Source: Flabesymbios commensalis (taxonomy: Eukaryota > Annelida > Polychaeta > Terebellida > Flabelligeridae). Taken from it: a stretch of DNA of 64,000 nt. The notes below the pieces were generated by a model. The model made no database searches. It had not been told where the DNA came from and saw only the letters and a program-made list of their open reading frames with translations. The translations under genes and the position numbers were made by a program. Positions 35,665 to 47,051 of the stretch are shown here, in pieces. Positions within the stretch are counted from its first letter, which is position 1. Each line of letters begins with the position of its first letter. The DNA lies in the NCBI GenBank assembly GCA_964017125.1, contig OZ024905.1, positions 37,487,254 through 37,551,253 of the forward strand, given 5' to 3'.

Positions 35665-36820
35665 TGGACATTTACATGACAAGTAAATACCTTTTGAACC
35701 GCAATATTGTAGGTCTTGTGGATCGAATACGAGAGGTCACATAAAGTTGAAAATGTTGGCCATCCGACCGTATGACCGACCAGTCCTTCATTCTTTCAAC
35801 CACATCTCCTGAATTATTTGTCTGATTCTCTTGATATTTAATACACATTGCCGATTGTGGTCCATATATTTTCTTCTGGTGATCTATATTATTTTCACCT
35901 ACTTTTGGGACAAATCACTGAAAAAAAGGCAAAACGGCGCGAAAGAAATATTGAACCACGTAATATTGATCTTTGACTTCAAAGATAATATTTCTAAATT
36001 ATCATTCCTAATTCAACTCTGATTTAAAAAACATATATCTCACATAGTCATTTAATTAAAATTAACCATTAAAACATACCATATCTAAAAATCAGGGGTG
36101 AATGTATGAGTGTATATATATCTGACAAACATCAGCCGGACAAACACCCGTTAATAACATGATGATACCGATACATTAGTCTGACAAGAACGTAGCAGAA
36201 ATTGCTACACCAGGCAGAAATTGATTATTCGAGTGATGTAATGATGTATGAGACAGCATGATCATTTTTTTCAATTTTTTAAATCTAAAAAAAAAAAAAA
36301 AAAAGACTATTTAGGTATGGACAATTCCACTCAATCGTGACACATGACATTTTGTTGAAGAATCTAAAATTTATCTTTTTCACCAGTGTCTTTCCTGTGA
36401 AAACAGTCTTCAAAATGGTACATTATTAATTGATAGTTGGGTACGGTACTCGAGTTCAATATTTACCAGCGCATATATTTCTTCTTAATATTATTTATTA
36501 AATTAGGTTATTTTTAAAGCCTTATAAAAATGTAAATGCTACGGTACATGATATAATTATATTTTTCAGGAAATATCTAGTGAATAAGTCTTAGGGATTC
36601 CACCTTTTGGTGTCTCCAGCCATACACTGAAACTCCCTACTACCTGTCCAGACACGTATTATGATGTATATTATTGTAAAATAGCTTAATTTCCAATCTG
36701 TTGTGTAATTTAATAAAATCACTCGTTTCTTCATTACTCATCGGGCTACAGTTTCGAAAATCGAAATCACGTAAAATCAGGAAGTATAACAAGTTTCGCG
36801 TTATTGTAGGCCTATAAATT
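35665..36820. other. Intergenic sequence
   Basis: AT-rich, with an A run near 36286-36304. I see no gene, repeat family or RNA. Confidence 0.5.
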
Positions 36821-36826
36821 ATGCGG

Positions 36827-37792
36827 ACAAGTCATCTGTCGCTATATTATCGATATCATCATGCCTTCATGATCTGACATGAATATCACCGCATATCAGG
36901 ACGGCTGTTGCTCTCGGATCTTATTATTTGGCTTTTTAGGGCCGGTTAGGGACGTTTCCGTCGCCTTTGTTATCAGACGAGGTGGCGCCTTATGGAGGAT
37001 TTCAGAGTTGCTAAGTCAACTGATTTTATCTATGAGGTCGGGAATGTTTTTCGTCGATTGTAACCCCGGGTATGTGGCACTAAATAGGTCGTGATTGAAA
37101 TGGTATGAATTAAACAATATGGTGAATTAAAATAAGCTGTAATGTTTTTGTGTGAGGACCATGTCCTGCTTGAATGGCACAAATAACTATTCCCCGTCAT
37201 TATTACTGTTATTAACGGTACGTTGTTAAGTTTGCACCACTAGTCAATATCAGAGAATCTCCGAACTCATAGCGACTGTGCTTGCATGGTCACATGGCTC
37301 GGAGCTACCTGTTTCGCGGATTGCCACATTGATTGTACTTGCATGATATAATATTTGCTTTTTAAAATATCATGTATTTTTTAACATTGTCTTGATACAT
37401 TCTCCAATTACTGTAGCATAATTATACACTTGTATATAATTTAGGTTTCTAAGCTTTCCAGAGTGTCTTTTTTTGCTACTATATATAGTTAGCATGTCAT
37501 ACATAGTAGCTATTTTATCTCTGGTTTTGGTGCGAGAAACAAAATGATAGACCCTATGTTATCCTGGCAATGCCATTCAATTTTGTTCTAAGTAGCAGTC
37601 ATTCATATTATCGTAGTACCCAGTGTTTTTTTTATGGCAATGCCAGTTAACATGATTTTAGTTAAGTATGTCATACACGTACTATGTATATTGTCATATG
37701 TTGTATATAGATGTACATATCTCTCTTATGTCTATGACAAATAAGTCTGGATTGACTTTCTTTCTGTCAATAAAATATCTGTCTGTCTGTCT
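36827..37792 (+). mobile_element. LINE 3'-tail copy (3' UTR only)
   Basis: Closely matches 57117-58234, the 3' UTR of the 4 kb LINE. Shared phrases include GGACGGCTGTTGCTCTCGGA, GGGCCGGTTAGGGACGTTTC, ATGGTCACATGGCTCGGAGC and CAATAAAATATCTGTCTGTC. It keeps only the last ~1 kb, as expected of 5' truncation during target-primed reverse transcription. A 63-71 codon frame is open in both copies (36879-37094 and 57169-57360). Confidence 0.85.
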
Positions 37793-37797
37793 GTATG

Positions 37798-38617
37798 ATG
37801 TACCATCTCACAAAAAGCAAAGAGTCAGAAACCGATGAGTTCCAAATTATTGTTATCTTTTTTGCGATTCGAAGTGAAATTTTTACTTTTTGACTTAACG
37901 CTAAACATGTTGAGTCTATTTCATGAACATCATTATCGTAGTAATCTCAAAAGTTTTGTTTTTGCACAAAACGTTCAAGTTGAATTCGACTTGGTGAATG
38001 TACATGTATTTGACCATGTTTAATATGACATTCCAAATGTATTTAAACCACATTATAGCGGTTTTTAAAACATTCTTGCCGAATTAATTCTTCGTTCCAA
38101 CTGAATTTGAGCTACATCTGCAGCCCAATCACACCCGGAATCTATGTAATTGGGCAATAAGCATTTGATGTCTGGTTGAAGTATTATCAATCCCGCCTGA
38201 ATATATTAGATAGATTTCGTTATTCGTGTCTGCTCTGCTTGATTTCTGTTCCCCCTTCCCCTATCAGGACCGTATACATTCGTTTTCAAGCATGGTAATG
38301 TTGAAACCAAATCAAACAGTTCATCGAATAGCACAATTTGCGATATGTCTAATTTCATAAATAAACACATTTTTAGTCATTTCAAGATGGGAATTGGGCT
38401 AGTACCAGTTTTAAATGAATGAAAAATAGAAACAAGCAGCACAATGGCTAATTCATCTTTAGTGTGAACAAGCTGGTAGTTTAGTCGGCTGCGTCACGAT
38501 TTGTGGCTTCGTGTACAGCACCAAAGGACAAAGACATTTGTTCACCCATGGAGCTGTACTCCCGAGATAAATCATCCTATATAACTTCCACCTAGGTGCA
38601 TTTAGGATAGATTTTCG
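37798..38617. other. Intergenic sequence
   Basis: No recognised feature; the 62-codon frame at 37835 looks random. Confidence 0.5.
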
Positions 38618-38622
38618 CTTAA

Positions 38623-38868
38623 CCTTTTGACTGGAGTGGTGTTAAGCCTTTGACTTCCAGGCCGGGATGCATGCCAGGATCCAGATATACTGGTGTAGGA
38701 GTTCTATTTTTCGTCATTTGAAGCTGGAATTTCTAACGCAATTTCCAGCTTCAAATGACGAAAAATACATAAATGTAGTATATATTTGACGAAAATTTGT
38801 GTCGTTTTATGGTTACGTTCATTGACGAATGACGACGGAAATTTCCGTCATGTATGGTAGTGAAAAGG
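38623..38868. mobile_element. TTAA-flanked MITE with perfect 25-bp hairpin
   Basis: The left end CCTTTTGACTGG and right end GTGAAAAGG are inverted and flanked by TTAA (38619-38622 and 38869-38872). Arms 38705-38729 and 38743-38767 are a perfect 25-base inverted repeat with a 13-base loop (arm ATTTGAAGCTGGAA). Its 246 bp and layout match the element at 9283-9526. Confidence 0.8.
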
Positions 38869-38872
38869 TTAA

Positions 38873-39670
38873 GCAGTTCACTTTGCTATTCTACTCTAGG
38901 CAGATATGACCCAGTATACAATCCGCAGCCCTATAACTCACAAGCCAGACATTGTCGTCTCAAATCTAACGTGGTTTTTTTATATATCCAGACAATATAT
39001 TTTGAGTAGTATAAGAACAAAATGGAACAACACAGTATGACAAGCAGACGTCATAATGGTGATTTTAATTGTCACGTCAGCCATTAAATTATGAGAGTCT
39101 ATGTAAACGAGTCTAATCAGACCGGCTTAATAGACGACTGTCCACTTAACAATTACTGATCTCTCTGTCGTGTGTTCTCTTTATGTCTCCGTCACTAATG
39201 TTTAATGTCGATAAAAATCCAATTCAAACGACTGAACATTATTGACCAATTTGACGGAAGCAAATGTCATCATAGGCCTACTTTTGTGGAACATCTTAGT
39301 ATATTATTATCATACATATAGGTATAGTCTATGTCCATTCAAATTGCCAATTATCGCATGTTTCTATTTATTCCAGACTCGTATACCGATGGATTACTTG
39401 TGATGTGTTTCTAAAAGGGAGAGTGGGAAAAGCAAACCAGCCAGTCACCAGTGAGCGAATTAGTATTTATTGATGGACTGCATTTCCATTATTGAACGAC
39501 TAGATGTCTGGAGTTGATTGAATGACGTCAGAGCACGTAGCATCCTCTCATGGTGAGTGTGTGACAACCTAACTTAGCAAATGGAAGGTTGACGTTTTTA
39601 TACTTAACTTTTGACATCAATAAACTGCTTGAGTTTAAAATAGTTATTACCAACATACGTCAGTTTCAAT
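38873..39670. other. Intergenic sequence
   Basis: I see no gene or repeat in this stretch. Confidence 0.5.
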
Positions 39671-39673
39671 ACA

Positions 39674-39772
39674 CCCAGCAGGCACAATACGTTGATCCAA
39701 TGTTGGTCCACCGTCTACGACGTTGGCCCAACAATGGATCAACATAGGGCCAACGTATTGTGCCTGCTTGGA
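39674..39772. mobile_element. Palindromic mini-element, CAACGTTGG-core family
   Basis: The arms CCAGCAGGCACAATACGTTG and CAACGTATTGTGCCTGCTTG are inverted copies. The core contains CAATGTTGG, GACGTTGGCCCAACAATGG and GGGCCAACG. No coding. Confidence 0.75.
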
Positions 39773-40122
39773 CGTAGAAGTGGGTGTGTTGCTTGTTATA
39801 ATATTATTATAAATTCTGCTAGCAATACATTTTTAATATTACCAGACTAAAAAAATAATACAAAGGATGAAATCGTTATGTTGTTCCTCCTATGTTTCGT
39901 ATTTATTCTTCTAATAGTTATAACGGACCATGGAGAGTAAACATGTCGATTATCCGTTCTCACTGGCATTATATTTTATTTGTCTATCATATAATGTGTA
40001 AAATGGCAAGTTCTGTTTCAGCTTACAAGTTTCCATTATTACAATATCGAAATTTCACTCGGTATCATCAGACTTTGATAGTCATGTTAAACAACACATA
40101 ATTTTCTGGAAACTAAACAAAA

Positions 40123-40374
40123 TGTGACCCGCCACGCAAAAAAGACCATAAGCTCCAAATTTTCAAAATTGAGTTTTCTCAGCTCATTCGATAGCCGTGT
40201 TCTTTCTGTCTCATTAACTGAGAGAATTTTTGAAAAAATCTTCAGAACTGTTGTTTTGTAAGATTTTTAATATTTTAAATTTAGTTATGTAATCATTCAA
40301 ATTAAATTTTAAATGACGTCATAAATAATTTGAATAAAGCCGCGGAGAGGTACCTTCTCGCGTGGCGAGTCACA
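40123..40374. mobile_element. 252-bp MITE with 15-bp terminal inverted repeats
   Basis: The left end TGTGACCCGCCACGC and right end GCGTGGCGAGTCACA are inverted repeats with one mismatch. The interior is AT-rich and non-coding. I cannot define the target duplication, so the superfamily is open. Confidence 0.65.
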
Positions 40375-41675
40375 AATTATGCTGCCCAGACCATTTATTT
40401 TAATCAGAATAGCGTTTTATGAGTAGGCCCCCATCTGAATCCATGTAAAGCTTTCTAGGAACAAAGATCGCATTTTGTTAGACAGGGACATAGAATCAAT
40501 ATGTCAGTCACGTTCTCTAGTGTTATTTGACCACCCCTGACTGTGCCCAAAGAAAGCCTGACAAATCCTCAATATAAAACTAGGTGAAGCCCTGTGAACA
40601 AATAAACGCTGTTACATTTAATCAACTCTCTGGTGCGGAATTCAATCAATAATTAGGTGCTAGATTCCGGTCATCTGCGTCAAAAACGGATAATATCAAA
40701 GGACTAGGGTGGGGGTTGTCATGGGAACGTGTCAGCGCTGGGAGAGGTCATTGGATGGGAGCTAAATCAGATCCGTAATGGCAACCAACCGTGAGACATT
40801 ATAAGTTGCAGCACATAATAAAATAGAGATTATCAGATCTGTTTATTGAACAATCGATGACAAGAACCGAACGCTTAACTATAACATGTATGAGTCGTCT
40901 ACAAAAGCAGCAATCAAAGTAAATTGGATTTTGAGACGCCCTTTCCACATGTCCCGTGGGAATGTGGAGAAAAACACTCTGAAGCACACTTGCTGATCAC
41001 GGTTCAAGATTACCAACATGCTCACACCTAAGCATATATATTTCTAATTATATTTTGCACTAAAAGTATAGCAATTCGATTTCCACCAAACTGTGTTTTA
41101 GGACATGACTTGACCAAAACAATTACTACAGGCCCCCTAGACACTCAGGTCCCCTCTATAATTTCATCATTTTATACACCTACATCGCCGAGTGTCCATG
41201 TTGCAACGAGTCTTACAATATGACGCATTGTAAGATCCGTCAATCAGATTCCAACGAAACTTGCGATAGCAAGTTCCGGTACCACATCTTCAAATCCGGT
41301 GCAATGCCAATGCTTGCTGCTCTGACTTGTATGGTAGGCCGTTAGGCCCATAACGCGTAAAGTGAAACGCGTAAACGACGTCGCTTACGCGTAAACGAGT
41401 GTAGGATCAGCATCTGTCCACCCATACGTGTACATCTATCCTACTTCAGTGTACTAGGTAAATATGGCTAACATATTGACGGTAAACTATTTTTAGAACT
41501 GCTCAAGGAAGAGACCTGAGCTGTGTGATGATGTGTTAATGGGATACCCTCTTGTCTGGCAGAGGGGGTGCACATGGGGGGATCTAATGAGGAAAGAATT
41601 ACAAGCTGCATTTCTCGTCCACCTGACATGCAGCTAACAGTAACACGAGTTATTTGTAGATATTGTAAAGCGGTT
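40375..41675. other. Intergenic sequence
   Basis: A cluster of ACGCGTAAA-like motifs lies at about 41354-41398; nothing else is recognised. Confidence 0.45.
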
Positions 41676-41679
41676 CACA

Positions 41680-41776
41680 TTGTCCCCGCAAACATTGATA
41701 TAGTGCCCTGTCAATGTTGCTCCACGGTCTAAGGCGGTAGCTCAACATTGACCCATCATTGGGTAAATGTCTCCTA
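41680..41776. mobile_element. Degraded palindromic mini-element
   Basis: CAATGTTGCTCCACGG and GGTAGCTCAACATTGACCC give a partial palindrome with the same core style as the CAACGTTGG family. It directly precedes the 16-bp minisatellite. Confidence 0.45.
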
Positions 41777-41811
41777 GGCCTACTTGTGAACTAGTCCAAA
41801 ATGGTGACTGC

Positions 41812-41945
41812 CCTATGTTCGGAAGGTTCTATGTTCAGAAGGTTCTATGTTCAGAAAATATTTGTTCAAAAGGTCCTATGTTCAGAAGGTTCTATATTCA
41901 GAAGGTCCTATGTTCAGAAGGTCCTATGTTCAGAAAATATTCTTT
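41812..41945 (+). repeat. 16-bp minisatellite, plus orientation
   Basis: The unit TATGTTCAGAAGGTTC (or GGTCC variant) is repeated about seven times, with an AAAATATTTGTTC variant. Sixteen bases is not a multiple of three, so the open frame here cycles through all three readings (MFRRFYVQKVLCSEGP). An inverted array lies at 44280-44450. Confidence 0.85.
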
Positions 41946-42489
41946 GTTTGATGTAGGAAAAAACTTACATCTTTTAGATTCAGGTAAACTACAATGCAAG
42001 ATAACAAATCACAGCCTCTCAATTAGCTCATTCGGTCATATGAGTTTTTGTCATGGCGGGTTGGTTGTCTGTCGTCTGTCCGTCCACAATTTGCCAAAAT
42101 CTAATGGGACTTCAATCAACACAAACCAGGAGTGATCACAGAAGTATAGTCCTCGCAATTCAGGAATATGACACTATATATATCTGAATTCAAATCCACC
42201 TAAATTTGGTGCTAGAGTGAACTTGTCCTATAGCCTGGATTGAAAAGTTCAACCCAAAACACCTGCAATTACAAAGATGAGCTACGGTGCCATTGACACT
42301 TTTTTCCTGTTTCTTCATTTTAATCTATTCCAGGGAGGTTTTGGGTATCTGTAACCCCCTGCATATTCCCAAAATGCGTTGTATTGTTGGGTTGACCAAA
42401 AAGTGAGAGGAAATTGCCATTTAAATAAAGTCAAAAATGAAAGCACCATTCAGAAAGCACTATTCAGAGCCTTGTTTTAACTATAGGTA

Positions 42490-42800
42490 TTTTGGTAAAT
42501 CGGTAGCGCATGTTTTACGTCGATTTCTCAACGATTCTGACCCGATTTCTTTTATGCACAGGCCTTTTTCAAGTCAAACCCTAACACCTGTAAAAATTTA
42601 GTTAGACCATTCGATATGTAATAAAGTTCTTGAATTAGCGTAATATAATGGGTTGATAGAGGGTCGTCATAATTTCAATTTACTACAATCATGTCAAATC
42701 GTCTAACTTTTGAAATTATACAAATAATTTTACGTTCACAAAAGTTTATGAAAATCTGTTGATAATTGACGGAGAAGTTAACGAAAAAGATTGATTCGTT
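42490..42800 (+). repeat. Diverged relative of the 43157-43534 element
   Basis: Shares in order GGGTT-ATAGAGGG, AATTTACTAC, TCAAAT-G-CTAACTTTT and ATTGACGGAGAA with the TA-flanked element 0.4 kb downstream. Its ends are not defined. Confidence 0.55.
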
Positions 42801-43084
42801 TTACCCGAAAAAAAACAACGTTTTTCAACATGGCGGTGACTGAGAGCTATCTCGACCCCAAGGTCTGAAAAATGTGCATAACTTTTTAATTACTGTGCTG
42901 AAAAAAATGAGCTGAGCATGCGACCTCGTAGCTAAAATGTTACTGATTCTATAAAAAAGTATTCGCTTAGATATGACCGTCCCACGATTTTGTATGGGGT
43001 CAATCTGTGGCTCAAACCTATTTCAGCCACAATGGCTAGAATGGAGTTACCCTCTGTTATCGTTACTCTGGGGACTATCCGACC

Positions 43085-43745
43085 CGAGGATATCGGAGCT
43101 GTGTGAAAGGGTGCAGTGTTTCGACCATCTGGGTATGTCTGGGGGTAATTCATCTATAGTCAGATTCACATGAAATTCATCAACCAGTGTGAATGAACTT
43201 CTTCGATTCCTCAGTCAATTCTGAACCAATTTTTATGCCATTTTGCACAGACAATTATCCAGCCATGGGGCGACTACAAGGTAGTTAGAAGAAGATAGCC
43301 CATTTGACATGTAATGAACTTATGAGACGAAGCTGATGGGTTTATAGAGGGCGACAATTTTTATTTACTACATCTATGTTAAATTGACTAACTTTTAATG
43401 TATACAATATTTTTCAATGAAATGTTCATGGTAGTCAGGGTAGTCTGAGCAGAAAATAGTGCTTGTAATATTGCATGAGAATTGGTTGAGAATTGACGGA
43501 GAAATCATCGCCACGGTCAATGTGAATCCGACTATAGGCATGCCCAGAACCCCTTATCGGGCCAGTGAAGAAAAATACTCTCAATAACCCACCATGTCCT
43601 ATCACCCCATGCTCACATCATCATCTGTACATTATTCATCTCATATATCAACTGCACTGTTTTTTATCGTATTGCAATGTCACTTAAATATATGTTAGTC
43701 TGCTGTCGATAAGGGACGTAAAGAAATAATTTACAATAATACATG
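43085..43745 (+). repeat. Dispersed repeat copy interrupted by a MITE
   Basis: The flanks 43085-43154 and 43537-43745 together match 21930-22150: CATCTGGGTATGTCTGGGGGTA on the left, then GCATGCCCAGA, CTCTCAATAACCCACCATG, CATCATCATCTGTACAT and TGTCACTTAAA on the right. The interruption is the element 43157-43534. Confidence 0.75.
43157..43534. mobile_element. TA-flanked MITE (Tc1/mariner-type ends)
   Basis: The left end TAGTCAGATTCACATGAA and right end TCAATGTGAATCCGACTA are inverted repeats (about 15 of 16 at the ends). TA lies on each side (43155-43156 and 43535-43536). It is 378 bp, non-coding, and inserted in an older repeat whose empty-site relative is at about 21965-21985. Confidence 0.75.
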
Positions 43746-44185
43746 ACCTAGACATCTATATGACCTTGATTTTTAACTACTATTATTTTTCTCCTTTGCA
43801 CTCAAAATGTTTATTGCTCTGAAATGTAGGCCCATACCACATGTGTATTTCACTGGTCACGGTGACCATTTCTTATATTTAAAATACGTATTTCTTATTG
43901 TAGATATAGACAGGTTCCGATAAATTGATTAAATAATATTTTTCATTGCCTGCATGCATCATCACCACACGGTATATTTACTTGTGAAGGTTGTGACATA
44001 TGCATATTTACCTACCACCACATACCACTTGGACTTTACATTCAACAGAGAATAATCCCATAGACCACATAAGATAAGATAATTGATATTTCACCTGTTT
44101 TTATATGATACTTTGAACAACGTCCTATAAAATATAATTATAAATTTCATATCTACAAGTTAATGAGTCCATCCAACATAGGACC
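43746..44185. other. Intergenic sequence
   Basis: No recognised feature. Confidence 0.5.
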
Positions 44186-44190
44186 TTCTG

Positions 44191-44250
44191 AACGTTTTTG
44201 CGACATTGAATCAACGTTATTGACGTTGATTCAACGTCGCTAAAACGTTG
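44191..44250. mobile_element. Short hairpin, CAACGTTGG-core family
   Basis: The arms AACGTTTTTGCGACATTGAA and GATTCAACGTCGCTAAAACG are inverted with few mismatches around TCAACGTTATTGACGTTGA. It lies beside the second 16-bp minisatellite, as the one at 41680 lies beside the first. Confidence 0.65.
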
Positions 44251-44279
44251 TGTGCCCAATTGGAACTGACAATGAAATA

Positions 44280-44450
44280 GTCACCCGTACTTTCTGAACA
44301 TAGGACCTTCTGAACAAATATTTCTGAACATAGGACCTTTTGAACATAGAACCTTCTGAATATAGGACCTTCTGAACATAGAACCTTCTGAACATAGAAC
44401 CTTCTGAACATAGGACCTTCTGAACATAGGACCTACTGAACATAGAGCTG
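44280..44450 (-). repeat. 16-bp minisatellite, minus orientation
   Basis: The unit GAACATAGGACCTTCT (reverse complement of the 41.8 kb unit) occurs about nine times with the same FRxF-type variant. Sequence just outside (GTCCAAAAT and GGTNAC) is also shared in inverted order with the 41.8 kb array. Confidence 0.85.
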
Positions 44451-44461
44451 TAACCGTCCAA

Positions 44462-45280
44462 AATAACAAACGATATAGAGTATCAGTGAGTATGTAGGCC
44501 TAAGTATTGCCATTCGTGTTGTTGTACGCCAAAAATCTGGTACGCGGACGATCGATTGCGCAATTAATTACTGCGTCATTGTTTGATCAATTATTTTGAC
44601 ATTATTTTATAATGACATATTTACATCTCATTGAAATGATGCCTTAATATTAAGATGGGGATTTAAACGCTGTCTTTATAGGTGAATTTATTATTTGGAT
44701 AGGGTTAAATAATATAACAACTCTCACATTTTTCATGAAATTGTTTATCTCAGCGCAGGCTACAGTCCCCCTGGTACAGACCAGACCCGTGTCTAGGAAT
44801 TTTTAAAGGGGGGGGGGGTGGAATTTTGGACTGCAGGGGTATTTTTGAAATTAGTAAACTACACCCCCTGTAAAATAATGCTAGAATTGATATTTAGCAT
44901 TTGGCGAAGCGAGACACAGGTCAGGATTTTTATTTATTTTTATCTGTAGATTTGAGCAATATGGTTGATTCTGGTGGATGTCTAACTTGTAAAACATACT
45001 ATAATTAAATTATGTCCATTACAATATCTTCAAATGGATTATTATTATTATTAAATATAATCTTACATGATAATAAATATTCACTACTAGATAAGGCCTG
45101 GTTTTTTTTAGAATTTTTACCTCGTTATTCCCACTCCCTGGCAGGCATATTCTGTTGGTTAACTCAATTTACTTGGTCAACTTCTCATACGTGAAATCAT
45201 CAAACCTTTTCAAATTAGTCGAGACTCCATTCTGGTAAACTGAAGTCCATGCGGACATCAATAGTAGAATTAGGAGACAG
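44462..45280. other. Intergenic sequence with a G run
   Basis: A G run lies at about 44808-44818. No gene or other repeat is recognised. Confidence 0.45.
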
Positions 45281-45284
45281 CTGA

Positions 45285-45775
45285 AATATTGTCCGCCCAT
45301 AGTCAAAATAACCATTTTCAAAATGGCCGCCAAGAGGTTATCGTAACAAAATATATCTTAATAAACGGCCTAAAATTCCATTTAAACCCTCTAATATTAC
45401 AAATCTATGGATGCACAAATCATTGCTGGCATTACTTTTGCTTTATTGGTCATGCAAATTGTCAAAATTCAAAATGGCTGACAAAATGGCTGCCAAATGG
45501 TCTTTCTATCATAACCTGTGTATTATTTCAGCGTGATAAAAGCTGCACAAATGAGGGAGAACCAATTTTTTGCTGTAGTTTATGGATTTCTCCCCTCAGG
45601 CCATTTGTTTTTTGCTCAAACACCCCCTTTTTGCCAAATTATTATAAAAAGTGTACTACCCCGGCTTGAATACACAAACAAAAATCTTTGGGACGACGAA
45701 TCACCCACGTCAGCCACAAAATATGGACTCACTGTCACATTTAAACACCATAAACGACAAAATTTTAAAAAATAA
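45285..45775. repeat. Dispersed AAAATGGCCGCC-type repeat
   Basis: TTTTCAAAATGGCCGCCA (about 45313) and CAAAATGGCTGACAAAATGG (about 45470) belong to the GGCGGCCATTTTGAA motif set recurring at 12.2, 12.7, 15.3, 21.7, 23.3, 25.7, 25.9 and 27.7 kb. The open frames here (126 and 85 codons) have no recognisable domain. Confidence 0.4.
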
Positions 45776-46559
45776 TCTGTTTTTATTTTGCTATTTTTTT
45801 TAAAATACGTATAGAGATTTTCCTGGTATTTTACAGAAAAGATGCAAAAAATTAAAACATTACTTAAAAGTAAACTTTTACAAATATATAAAAAACTAAG
45901 AATATTTTTTTAGATCTATGAAATTAGTGTCTGTACATATGTTTTCATTGACAATTAATAAATGAGCATGAATTAAACACCTTGAATATGTTTGTAGAGC
46001 CTTATACCGGTAGGTATGGTAATATAATGTGACATTAACAAACGTGTTAATGTAGTGAAGTACAGCTAAGTGCTTCAAAGCATCAGCAGTTGCTGCTGTT
46101 GTGCAGTAGTCATGTATCAGAGGGTCAGATTCTTATTATAAAACTTTGATGCAACTATCTCATCGCAAAATGGAGTGCGCCCAACTCATAATCTTGCTGT
46201 ATTATTGACAAAACCAGAATCAAGATGTGGAAGGTTATATGCCTCAGATAATTTAGGAGATTTAGTGAAGAACCAGAAGAACTGAGATACCATCTCACTG
46301 TCGTCATTCCATCCTACTTTATGTTTTTATGACTTTGGTAAGTTTGATTGTACCCAGCATGTAGATTTCGGAATATTGTTACACACTATTAGTTACAGTT
46401 TTAGTGATACGTGATGGCGCGCACATTTACCACCTGCAAAAAATATTAAAACGTGACGAAGAGTGACGGCTCAGTAAAAAGTGGAAAAGCTGATGGGGTA
46501 AAGTGGGACAATTTCATATATACATCGATACTAGAAATAAATGGTATTGTAAAGAGGTG

Positions 46560-46800
46560 TGAATGATTAAAACAGTATGTGAACACATTTACACAATGAA
46601 TATCTAGTTGATGAAGAAGTACTGGAATCGTACGTGGATAAATTATCACAAACTTTCTTGTGTGTGACTCTAGCCTTGAAATGACCTATGCTTTCATGAG
46701 CTGATGATATTACATTCCAGAATTCCTCTACAGGCACATGCACCTTGCAATTCAAAAGACGTTTCTCACACAGCTGGATAACAGCAATATATTTTAGTGT
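46560..46800 (-). mobile_element. Integrase zinc-binding-like fossil fragment
   Basis: The minus strand encodes VPVEEFWNVISSAHESIGHF followed by a TH-KKVCDNL stretch. This resembles the H-x4-H part of the integrase zinc-binding domain in retrovirus-like and KRBA2-like proteins (AH..IGH..-T...). It is a small, broken remnant without catalytic domain. Neither the element it came from nor its ends can be defined. Confidence 0.4.
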
Positions 46801-47051
46801 TTATTGCAGGTTTATTACGCTTACGATAATTTTTTTGTATATCCGTAAGAAAACATGAACATTATAACAGACATATGTAAATTTATTGATGATTTTAAAT
46901 TCAAAATTGACATATTTATTAATGCTTTCAAATGCATATTGTTTGTCCCTTTATTAAAGGAGAATTGTAAGTTGTTACAACAAATCTTACAATTGCTGGT
47001 ATATTAAGCTGTGGGTGTATTTTTTGTAAACATATGAAAAACATTCTAATT

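Noticed and set aside
41767-42135. 122-codon ORF with repeated FRRFYVQKVLCSEG
   Set aside because: It is a translated 16-bp minisatellite; the same residues appear in other frames at the inverted array (44.2-44.5 kb).
45289-45775. ORFs of 126 and 85 codons
   Set aside because: They cover a dispersed AAAATGGCCGCC-type repeat and show no protein signature.
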